A stretch of DNA of 64,000 bases from Anthopleura xanthogrammica (Eukaryota; Cnidaria; Anthozoa; Actiniaria; Actiniidae): the NCBI GenBank assembly GCA_964019055.1, contig OZ025221.1, forward strand, positions 4,914,968 through 4,978,967. Reading direction: 5' to 3'. Below are positions 47,501 to 59,500 of this stretch, one piece after another. Numbering within the stretch: the first letter of the stretch is position 1; each line of letters begins with the position of its first letter. The notes beneath the pieces were generated by a model. The model had not been told where the DNA came from, did not search any database, and worked only from the letters and a program-made list of their open reading frames with translations. The position numbers were made by a program, and so were the translations under genes.

Positions 47501-50500
47501 TTCGCAATGAGAGGGTGTCCGTAAAGCGGTACGTGTTCACTCTGTAATGAGTTGCCCTAAATCCTACCTGGGGGAATACATGCATTGCTGTCCTATTATC
47601 TATACTTATTATTACTTAGTTGGACACCGAATTTTAAGGGACGGAAGCACAGGCTGGTGCAAAGAGGGGAGCGCGCCGGGAGTAAAGGGAGAGAAAGGTT
47701 GAGAAACATGCATAGATAGGTGCATTGAGTTACAGGTTTATGACGAAACAAAGCTTGGGGTCCCACATTGGGGGGTTGACTGACCATACACAGGGGCCTT
47801 GTTATACAGATGGAATGAAAACTGACTCTGAATGATTCGCGGATCGGCTTCTATATTTAGTTCATACTGAAATAGTGACGTGGTATTAATCACGTCACTG
47901 CAACACTGAGGTGTCATGAAGCCTATAAAAATTGTTCCAGCCTGATTCCGACATGTCAAATTTTGTACCGACACTGGTACTGCAGAAAACATTCGGAGCA
48001 CAAATCCTCGATCAACAATACCGAAACAAAATGAGCGAAGCACTGTTTTCTTATCTAACTGTAGCGAGTAGGCTACTAAGGGTGAAACCTCAATGTTGCC
48101 AATTTTCTCGATTCTGATTGGCTAACACTTTTTCTCTGATTAGCTGGATGTCAGCGGTTTGGTGTAACAATGTCTGTCTGTTTAGTACCTTCATCACGCA
48201 TTGGCCTCCCTTTATGCTTTACTGCAGGTTCGACTGCAGTAATAACTCGTGCACACTTGATTTCTTTCTTTTTTCCGTTTTTTCTCAGTTGATTTTTTCC
48301 AACTCCTGTTTCTATTTTTAACTCATTTACTCAGAACAGAGAGGCCATGGATTCTGGTTCATGGAGGCCAGAGGTTTTTTTTCCGTTGACATTTTTCGAT
48401 TTTGTTTGATATTTATTGACTGAGTTGTAGGCCAAATTGGTCTGGCCAGACAAACAGTATTGTTGGGATTCCTGTGGTAGCTTTCACTTCCGGTAACCAA
48501 GTTTCTGGTCGTTCTCTATGGCAGAATTCGGTGAGAAACTTGATAATCATAATATATCTGTATAAATGAAATATGGTCTTAATTCTTGAACGAATACTTT
48601 CAAATGGAAGGAGTAGAAATAAAAGAGAACGGCTTCAAATGGACAGGAAATGAAACCCAGTCTATTGGGCTTCCTGTGTGTAGTGTGTTGTTTCATTTCC
48701 GGTAACCTGACCTGGGACAACAGCTTTCACGTCTGCTAACCTGAACGGCACGAATATGAAGTCGTATTTTGGGAACCTTTTCGACACTTAAAAACAGGAA
48801 AGACTGTTCTACCTCAGAGGAAAAACGCTTGGAGGTTCATTGAGAGTCAATGAAACGATCTAAAGAGGTAAGAAAACGCAAAGATAACCAAAAATTATCA
48901 TATTAAATGCAAGCAGAGCAGGCTAAATGCATTGACCTTGCACGACACGAACTCCTATTGTTCTTTTATTTTCTCATTTATAAACTTTTTAGTCCTAAAA
49001 AATACCAAATATTTAGCTATTTATTCATTTATATTCTCCTTTGATAACATATCTGTTTTTGAATTATTTCCATTGACTAAACTTTCATATTAATGTTGAA
49101 CCATTTCGACAAATGTTCAGAAGAAGAAAAACGTGACGCCAAACAATACAATGTAAACAACTAAAAATAAACAAAGGCAGCTTTAACCGGACAATAGCTT
49201 GTTTTGAGCAGCGATTTTATGCAGTTTCTTTTTAAAAATCATGAAGTTCGTCCGATAATTATACAATTCCTTGTTTAGATCCAAGTTCTCGAGCAAATCT
49301 GATGCAGCTTGAACGTAAACACACCCCTCGTCCGCCCTCGGATTACCCCCAATTTGAATTGCTCTTCTCTTAAGTAGGTTCTTCTCCTTGAGGTTACGAC
49401 TGTTCTTGCTTAAAAGGTTCCACCAAAACACAAAATTGTTGGAGGAAAATACAAATGTCCCTCTCCAGTGGAGGAATAAACATGTACACATTCCCGGGAC
49501 GAAGAACGCAGTATGCCCCAGGGTTGAGAACAGTCGGAGGGAGGGAATCCTAATTAAAATCGTCCCTGATATCAGGTGATCGATATGTTGAACTTTATTG
49601 ACCCCGTATTCGTTTCAGTCAGTTTAAAGCGGCATCAAAACAAGAAATGCTGTTGATATTTTATTTCAGCTCGGATTTAAATTTAAATTTGAGTTGGGTT
49701 TCGTTCGCTTGAAGTCACAATATCAAAGGCGATGTTAGGGGACGTTCACTGAGTTCACTGGGTGCCTGTGAAACACCGCTTTTCTGCCCAAAAATACACC
49801 GAAAATACGGTAAATAGCATCTCAAAGAGCATATGTGTCATGACCAACGAAAAACGTGGTCCGTTTTGGCACATCCCGCTTTAGTTTCTATGTAAAAACT
49901 TACTTCCAAACTTTATATCAACCCCCGGATTTCGTTACCACATAATACTCGACTGAAACCAATTTATTTATCAGTTGAAGGAGCCATGAAGTCGCCCTGG
50001 TACACAACTATAAACGGAGCTGTTATCGGTATTCGATTGGTAGCATTGTTCATCCTGTTGTTTCTAGCCTCAAACTGCTTCATCGGATCTAGATGTAAGG
50101 TTCAAGACGTTGGACTTCACATTGCATTTTTTTGTGTCCTACCAGTTGCGGTATCGATGGTCATAAACCCGATCAGGAGGTGCCTGGTAAGTGGACATTA
50201 GATCAGTTGCTGGACAAGCAGATAAATTTGTTTCTATGCAGGGAGGGGTGGGGGGACTGTAAGTGATATTGTGGCAAGGGGTTAGCTTTGCCTAAATCTC
50301 TGTCCTCAAAAATAAAAATTATTAGGGATTTTTAGGAGCAAAAATATGTTTTTTTACCTCACGAAAAGTGTCGGGTTACCATCATTAAGTCGGATCACAT
50401 TCTCTGTTGTATTGTTTTTCTTGTTTTTAATAAAATCGTGTCAGAAGTTGTCCTCGGTTTCCTATGATTGGTTGATAAAATAAGCTAAGGTCATAAAAAC

Positions 50501-53500
50501 AATAGATTAACGGAACTCAGGTCCAGACAGTGCGGGTTATTTCTCTAATGACCATCACGTTCTCTGACATGAACCAACGAGTTTTTAAAGACAGTTTTCG
50601 ATAGCACGTGAGTTTTTATCGGGGGTGGGGTACATATGGAGTGCAGTGCATGATTATAATTCTGATTAAGTCAATCACGACTCTGCATCAATGTTTTTTC
50701 CAGCATTTTTCAGACTATACTAAGGTACAAGCCCTAAGACCAATCAGAACGTGTGTAAGAATGCATTGACATAACACCCAATCAGAGCCTATTATATATA
50801 ATTGTGCAAGCACAGCTGTGGGTCCAGAACAAGAATTTTGCGCAGCTTTGTAGACTATCTTAAACAGAGTTAAAGTCGGACTGTACGCTGGCTAGGTGGG
50901 GTGGGGGTTCAGTTAATGGGGTATTGCTTCCTCATTCCAGACGACGTGTCATTTCCTTAGGAATAAGATTCTTTGTTTGAGTAGCATCCTTAAGTGTTTT
51001 TTCAGGCGTTGCCTTAAGCAAAGAAATGATCCCAAAGGGAATGAAAGATTGTTTGAAAACATTAAGATTAAACCCAGTGGCTGATCCAGGGGTGTTTCCG
51101 ATGGCTTTATTGAACCCCCCTCCTCTTGTGAAACCAATCATGTTTTTTTTACGCTCAGTACAAAGAAATTGGAACCCCCTTTTTGAAGTCGATCGCACCA
51201 GCTTTTTCTGCGTGGCAGACATTTCGGAACCCCCCCCCCCCCCCCTTGTCCTTTTGTTAAATCCTGGATCCGCCACTGAAACCGTATGAAAGCCTAGGCC
51301 GTTTGCATGGTAACTTTACATACTACAACTACCAGAATACCTTGCGCATTTTCCTTTGTCCAATTAGATGGCACCACTCGTCTAACTATTCTCATGATAC
51401 AAAAAAATTCAAATCTAGAAAGGAAGGAAATTCGAAAAGCCTTCTGTTAGTGGCACTACAATGATGCCATCAAAGGGGATTCAGTTACTGAGTATGATTA
51501 ACGTAACTTCATCATCTGATAAAATGTGAACAAAAACTTTTTAAAATATTTTTTCCTTAATATATTGAATTTTTTCCTTGTTTAAAGGCCACACATTTTC
51601 CAATAAGCTGTGGACACAGAAGGTGTATCTTTACAGGAAAAAGCTCCAGAACTCTAAAAGCAATCCTCCTGGATACCGATCAAGACATTCCATCAGTCGA
51701 ACAACTGAGAAGGTTTCAAAACCAAGCTTCTATTTTCCTTGACGACGTCAAAGATGAGCTCGAAAAAGGGATAACAACTGCTACCTTTGAGTGTATTTTC
51801 ACGGGCAGTGTCGTTGAGAGGTTTGGTATTCCTACATGTCACGCGAGAGGGGACATGTTTATCGCGCTTGATACCAGTTTTGATATTATGTTCTGCCCTG
51901 AAGCAGACAATGCTTCATTTTCTGGCCAAAAAGGGAACGTTTTTGTGGAACTGATTCCCGAAGGAGATGGTTATTCCACCTATGCCCAACTTAGACCCAT
52001 TAGACCTCGATTTGAAGGGGATCTAGTGAGTTCAAGAAACATAAGGAGAAATGCTAGTAGTGCCATTAATGGAACAAAGACAGTTACACACCTTCCCGAG
52101 CTTCCTAAGACTTGGTATGGTCGATGCACTTTCAGACCAAGGGTAAAAATTTCCTCATCTCGCTTTACCAATAAGATAAATGTCGGGAATGTTTATCACG
52201 TGAGAGTTATGATTTGCATCAAGTGTCGTGAGTGGCCGCCGCTCAGCGACTGGCCAGCAAGACCACGTTGCTGGCCAAGCCAGGAAGATGTTACCAGGAT
52301 CGTGTCTCATGGCTGCCATTTAGTTGCCAAACCAGCGCCATCTGATAAAGAAGAAACAAGCTGGAGGTTCTCTTTTTCTGTAGCAGAAGTTGAGCTCTCT
52401 AAACTTGTGCCCAACACAGCTAGGAAATGCTTGTTGGCGCTCAAAATCATCTTGAAGGATCACTTACAGCCAGTTGTTGCCGAGATCAAATCATACCATC
52501 TGAAAACCATCTTTCTAAACACTCTTGAAAAGAAACCAGTAGATTTCTGGGTGGACGAGAATATCGAAGAATGTTTCTTGTTATTGATGAATGAATTCCA
52601 CGATGCTCTGGTCTGTGGAAAGTGTCCTCATCATTGGTTCAAGACGATCAACTTATTTGTTGGAATGAAGCCCAAAACACTCAAGCTTCTTTCTTGGAAA
52701 ATAAAGAAAATTCTAGAAAACCCGGCTCCATTTATTTTTGATGATGGTTCCTGTTGTGTTTTACCGTGTTCAGTTGAGAAACCTACCCCACACAATATTG
52801 ATGTCTTGGCTGAATTTGGTGACATTGCATTAGATATCATGGAAGAGGATCAACAGAGCAGTCAGTCTTTGGGTCAGCGTGCATTTGATGGTGACATCGT
52901 GGAAGAGGATCAACAGAGAAGTCAGTCTTTGGGTCAGCGTGCACGTGATGGTGACGTTGCATTAGATATCGTGGAAGAGGATCAACAGAGCAGTCAGTCT
53001 TTTGGTCAGCGGGTACATGATGGACAACAGCAAGATGTCGGGTTGGAAACACTTCCTGATTCTAAAGAACAAGATCTTGCTATAGGATAGATTGAAATCA
53101 GAGGTGGATACAATGCGAGGGATGAGGCGGAGAATTTCAGTTCTCCATGAAAATTAACTTGGCATTAAAAATGCAAAAATTAGTCGCGGAGTGTTTACAG
53201 GGAGGACGCACTATGCGGGAACACACGTCTAAACATATCCTAATGTTTTTCGAATTCTTAAAGCTGATTGGTGCTATCTGATTAAATATTGGTCACTTTT
53301 GTTCTGTAAGGTATTTCAGAGGTCGTTAAGGTTGAAAGGTTTTGAGAAAAGAATGTTCTAGATTTAACAAAGTTTCACCCAGACTTCATTCAGCCATACA
53401 TAACTCGAGTATAAACCATATTAATATATTCTGTATATGTATGTTGTTCAGTAATCAGAGTTAGGCTACAGTAGAAGAAGAATAAAGCTGAGAGCTACGA

Positions 53501-56500
53501 CTTTACTGTAAAAGTAGATTCAATCATGAGTTGTTTATTGTTTTGTGAGATATTTGCTAGGTAGAGTAAGATGTCAGACATTCAACCAAGTGTAGAAATA
53601 TGTCCCTTCTCGTATCATCAATAAGAACTGTAACCTCCGACTGTATGCTCCTGACGCATAAACAGATGACTAGAACTTTTCATCTTCTATTCTCAAGCGA
53701 TGAAATAATTCAACAACGCCACTGACCTTCTTTGATCAACTTGTAAACTCGTTATAATTGTCCCCAAATCCTTGATATAAATTTGTCGAAGATAATAATC
53801 AGCAAGACGACGGCTAAAGGTAATTTATATAAATAATTAATATAACTTATTGCGATTTTGAGCCGCTAATACGGGTTTATATTGGCGGCTAGTTGGGAGA
53901 AAATATATTGCGTATTGGCCGTAGTCGCGTAGTCGCGAAGCGACGAAGGCCAATACAGAATATATTTTCTCCCAACTAGCCGCCAATATAAACCCGTATT
54001 GGCGGCTCAAAATCGCAATAAGTTTTTTTTTTCTGAGCCGACAATACGGGTTTATATTGGCGGCTCTCTCCCAATCAAACTTATAGGAGAATCGCGATAC
54101 TGATCTATATTCATGCAATCGTTAGCATATACACCCCACGTTAAAGCAGCTCAATTTGAAGGATAGAACAAATCGTTTTGTTCCCCAAACTGACTTTTTT
54201 TCCGACGTACTGCCGCTGTGTTGGGGCTCAGTCGTATAATCATTATAGTGGTTTAAATTTGAAAATATGTGAAAAATAAAAAAATGGGCAGTCTGTAAAG
54301 ACTGCATGTATCTACGGGCGAAAACTTATAGTGCACATAACCTTTTTCTCAATGCCTTCAATACTTACTATGCTACACGGAAGTAAATAGAATGGTAAAA
54401 TATTTCTTGATTTGAGTGATTACATGTAGAATCAGTACTGAAGGTATTGAAAAAAAGTTCCTGTGCACTTTATAAATTAATTTACCATGTATAATACGCT
54501 GCAATTTTTTATTTAAAATGATTTCCACAGGAAGCCAATCGACAGAAAAAAACATCAGCAACCGAATCAGTAGGTGCTTGACTCGCATCATAATCGTATA
54601 TCAACAAACCAGTCCTCGGTGATTTAAAGGTAACAACTCAAGGATCATATTTTCTATACAGTGTGTTGTCCTAATTCGGGACGGTTTTAGGAATAACCTT
54701 TATATCAAAGCCCAGAATCATTGTAGCGATGCAATATTTACCATGAAGATAGAGTCGAACATCATAAAATCGGTCACTAAAGCTCATTTGTTTAAGTCGA
54801 CACGATTAACTTACTACAGTTTACAAATTTATCGCCCAACATGGTGGTCCTAATTTCGGACAGTTTGTCCTAATTCCAGACACAAACACTATGCGATTTG
54901 CTCTTCGATTTCTTTGCTTCTATCTTGCTGTTTCATTGGGAAATTATAGGAATATTGCTTGTCATTCTTATTGAGGTTTGAAATATGGCAAATGAGCTTA
55001 ATCAAGAAGTTGTGAAGGCTATGCACGTGCGTGCTTATATAAGAGTAAAAATTCTTGGATTTCTGAATTTCCTTCGCCATTTAATACCTTATAGTTCACT
55101 CAACAAAATTTTATAAGAAATGCGAAGCGAAGGCATTCATCCATCTTCATTGCCAACCTTTTCTATGACCGACCCTCCGGCTCGTGATTGTATATCCCAT
55201 ACAACATTGCCACGAATATTGTATCTATTACTTATTTTCTAGCATTTTGTAGTTTAAATCATACATAAAATACTAATTTAAAAAGCTTTTACAACAACGT
55301 TAACTCTTTCTATGCTGTTCTTGACTTCGCTTTCTTGGAGAAGGGTCGGTTATAGCAAAGGTTGGCAATGAAGATGAATGAATGCCTTCGCTTCGCATTT
55401 CTTATAAAATTTTGTTGAGGGTATTGAAAACAAGTTCCTGTGCACTTTATAAATTAATTTACCTTAATATAAGTATAATAAGTATAATATTAGTATAATA
55501 CGCTGCAATTTTTTTATTAAAATGTTCTCCACAGGAAGCCAATCATATTATCATATTCGTTCTTGATGAAGATACTGATTTCTGAAGAATAGATTTTAAA
55601 AGCAGTGTTATTTAAGAAAAACAGTGTTATATTTCTAAGGAGCATGCGTACAATGTTTTCTGAGGTCACGCACTGTTTGGTACGTGCATCCCACATTGAA
55701 TATTGTGTTTAGGTTAACAAAGCAAGGTTGCAGGATTTTTGATCTAGTTGGAAAACCATCATCCTTAAGCTGGACCTACAGGCTAATTAGTATTCTATAT
55801 CGGACTTACAAAATAATAATTAGCCTAATTAGTATTCAGTAAATCCGATACAGAATACTAATTAGCTGAGCTGTATGGGGTTCACAGTGTTTTCATGTGA
55901 CCCCAGTATTGCGATTTCAAGTAAAAAGCCATTTTAATGCATGTTAACATGCTTACAACTATTGAATGACAGTACTGACAGCTAAACAGCGAATCAAGAA
56001 GCGACTTTTCTTTGAAAACGTACTGTGTGAAAACTAAGCGAAAGTTGAGAGTTTACAGTTCGCTAAAATATGTTTTTTTTCCTCTTAGCATTTGCTAATA
56101 ACTGCAGAAACACAATTTCAAAAATACTTTCTTTTAAAACAAATTCGCTGGACAACGTCAAAAGAGATAAAAGCGACAAATATGTCGTTCAAGTTAAAAG
56201 TTTTGAAGTACAACTTGCTTTGAACGAGTCGCGAAGTACAATTAACGCTCTAATTGTACTCCCCTCGACCAATCAGAATCGAGAAATTGTGTTGAGTGTA
56301 CAATAAGTATAGGAAATCGCACCTTAGCAACACGAAGTCAGCTATAAAGAAGGTTACCCTGCCTTATGTTGTTCTTGTTGTGTTTTGTTGTTGTACATAA
56401 TTAGTCATTTGGCGAAGCTAATAAAATAAAATAAATAAAATAAAGTTAACACACGTGGCCGAACTTTTCGTGACGTCATCAAAAGAAATTGTTTTTTTAT

Positions 56501-59500
56501 ATTGCGCATGCTCGCGCGCGTACGCCACAAACTCTATACCGCCACGACACGCGTGAAAAACGTCTGCGCATGCTCTAAGTCCGTATGCAAATTAGTCAAA
56601 AGCGTCTTCTTGCTATTGTAAAAATATGCAAATTTGACTTTCACACTTGCCTGAAGAATAGTCAAAATGCTAAAACTTAGAGTCAGTTCTTGAAACTTAA
56701 GGCTAATTCTTTCTTATTGTCTTTATTAATACAGTATCTTGGTCCCACAAAAGTATACCCACGAAATGTTTTGTATACTCGGAGAAAACAAAAATTTATT
56801 TTCTCACTAGAACTCTTGTAAATTCTTGGAAAGCGTGCGGAAAGGCACGCATGCGCAAACGTTTTTCTCTAGTGTCTACCGCCACCTTAAGTCCCACAAT
56901 TCCTTGCTCCACGACCAGTCTTCATATGAGTAACGGGGCCGTGGAGGAGTTGCTTTATCTGACACCTTCGTTTGTCATTTGTTTTAGTGTCTTCCACAAT
57001 GTGTTGGCCGAGGATGTTCCGAGGACGAACCTTTAAGTGGCTTAAAAGATTTGCCATATTTTCTACAATCTCTTTTCTAGTTCACCAATTGATCCAAGCT
57101 CTGTCGAGTCTTTGTAGGAATCCTACTAACGTTTATGCGGGTTTTTGCGGTATTCAAGGGCTCTTGATAATAACTATGGTACTTATTAGATGGTTCGTAA
57201 TTTGGTACTTAGCATCACTTGTCTATGAACGATTCCTAAAAAGGATCTTGGTAAGTTAGATATTGTATACTATTAAAAAATATATTATAACATTTATGAA
57301 ATAAAAGGAAAGAAAAAAAATCGGGTTCTGTACTGTTAGCACCAATTTCATCAGTTGCTACGCACCAAACTTTGTTGAGCGAGTTTGCCGATTCTCTTCC
57401 GGCAGTCAATCCAACCGTTCGGAATTTATTAAGTCGAGTGTTTGGATGGAAACTGGCGAAGAAATTTGTCTTTATATAGAAAATTGAGGAAAGAATACTG
57501 ATATGATGCTTTATGGTTTTTTATTTAGTTTTGATGATCTGATTACTAGTAAAGCATCTTAGAATCCAAAATCATTTGTTGTCGGACGTAGCTTTGAAGT
57601 TCTGTGAGCATGAGAAAGAGTTCACAGAAATTTATAATTTCAGATGATTTTGGATTCTAAGATGCTCGTACACGCTCGGGCGCGTAGCAATGAAATTGGT
57701 GGTAAGCTATCGAGTGCTCACATACCCGCTACCACTCTGCTCTTATCAAGCCAGTCTACAACAACAATTTATTACTTTAGTTATAAATATTTACGATGTA
57801 TTCCAATGATTCATACGAAAAATAAGTAAATGTTACTGCAAAATAACTGAAGAGTTGAGTAAAAACTAGATAAGTTAAAAAATATTAATAGGAAAAGGGA
57901 TTATTGAAAGAAAGAAAGAAATAAAAGGAGGAACTGAGGAAGAAAAAAAAAACACAGAAAGAAACGAGGGGGGAGAAAAGAAGGAAGAAAGAAAGGAAAT
58001 GAATATTGAAATCACTGCTTATTTTCTTTTAATAGGTACGACGTTTTCCGATGAGCTGCGGACACAAAAAGCGTACTTTTACTGGTAAAAGCTCAAAAAC
58101 TCTGAGTGAACTTCTTTTGACGATCGATAAGGAACTCCCAACAGAACAGGTATATGAAGATGAAAAAAATACTGTTCTTCGTTTCTTGGAAGACATCAGA
58201 AATACACTCCAAGCAAATACCACAGCATTACCTTCGGAGCCCATTTTGGCAGGGAGCGTGATAGAAAGATATGGCATTCCTTTTAGTTACAAAAAGGCAA
58301 AAATAGCTGGGTATGTAAGTGCACTAAAAACCGATATAGACGCGATGCTATGCTTTGATCCTGAAGGGATGGACGCTTCTATTTCTGATCTGGAGGGAAA
58401 TATTCTTATTCATGCTCTTAGTCCGTTTCTTGGCTTTGCTCAGCTCACGTATAAAGCAGGTGGAGATGTAATAAGTTCAAAAGATATCATGAAACAAGTA
58501 AAACATGCAGTCAGTTGCACAAAGATCACGAATTTTCCAAGACATAAGTCTTGCTTTGGAAAGTGCGTGATATTTGATAACTTCAACTACAAAGTAAAGG
58601 GACCTGCCATTAATGTTTCTATGCCACCCATTGTTGATTGTGATATCACACCTTGCATCAAGTGTCGTGAGTGGCCGCCGTCCAGTGACTGGCCAACAAG
58701 ACAACGTTACTGGCCAAGCCAGGAAGATGTCACCAGGATCGTGTCCAATGGCTGCCATTTAGTTGCCAAACCAGCGCCATTTGATGAAGAACAAACAAGC
58801 TGGAGGTTCTCTTTTTCTGTAGCAGAAGTTGAGCTCTCCAAACTTGTGCCCAACACAGCTAGGAAATGCTTGTTGGCGCTCAAAATCATCTTGAAGGATC
58901 ACTTACAGCCGGTTGTTGCCGAGATCACATCATACGATCTGAAAACCATCTTTCTAAACACTCTTGAAAAGACTCGAAAAGATTTCTGGGTGGACGAGAA
59001 TATCGAAGAATGTTTCTTGTTATTGATGAATGAATTCCATGATGCTCTGGTCTGTGGAAATTGTCCTCATCATTGGTTCGAGTCGGTAAATTTGTTTACA
59101 CGATTGAAAGAACAGCACCCAAAGCAGATTGCCGCACTCATAAGCAAAATAAAAATGGTTGTAGAAAACCCGGCTCCTTTCATTTTCGATGATGGATGCT
59201 GCTGCCTTTATCCCTGTTGTACGAGAAAACGTCTTTACGACTACCAAGGAATACGGCTAAGCAACCTTGACAGAAGTGATGATGAGGTGCCGATGCGTGT
59301 TGAACTCATTAATGAACAAGTAGGCAATAGTAATGATGCCTTTGAGCCTGCCAGCCATGCTGTATCAGTCGAATCGATTCATGAACATGATCCAGGCCAC
59401 CCAAGCACCTCACTGGAATCTGGATGTTGATCACAAGAAAGGAACTTCTCACGAACAGGCAGTGATTATAAACGTTCAGCCTTATGATACTGATGATGAA

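Larger units (their letters stand above)
53091..56998. other. AMT intron 10 between the two nested genes
   Basis: Gene-free, with several inverted-repeat elements (53845-54083, 55099-55419, 55782-55866), a half copy of a fold-back family (54146-54172) and a direct duplication (54443-54541 with 55420-55550). TGACGTCA-like and GCGC-rich sequence at about 56470-56580 might belong to the promoter region of gene B. Confidence 0.55.

Noticed and set aside
49183..49491. 102-codon minus-strand ORF in AMT intron 10
   Set aside because: The composition is somewhat protein-like, but there is no recognised domain and no supporting splice or neighbouring exon evidence.
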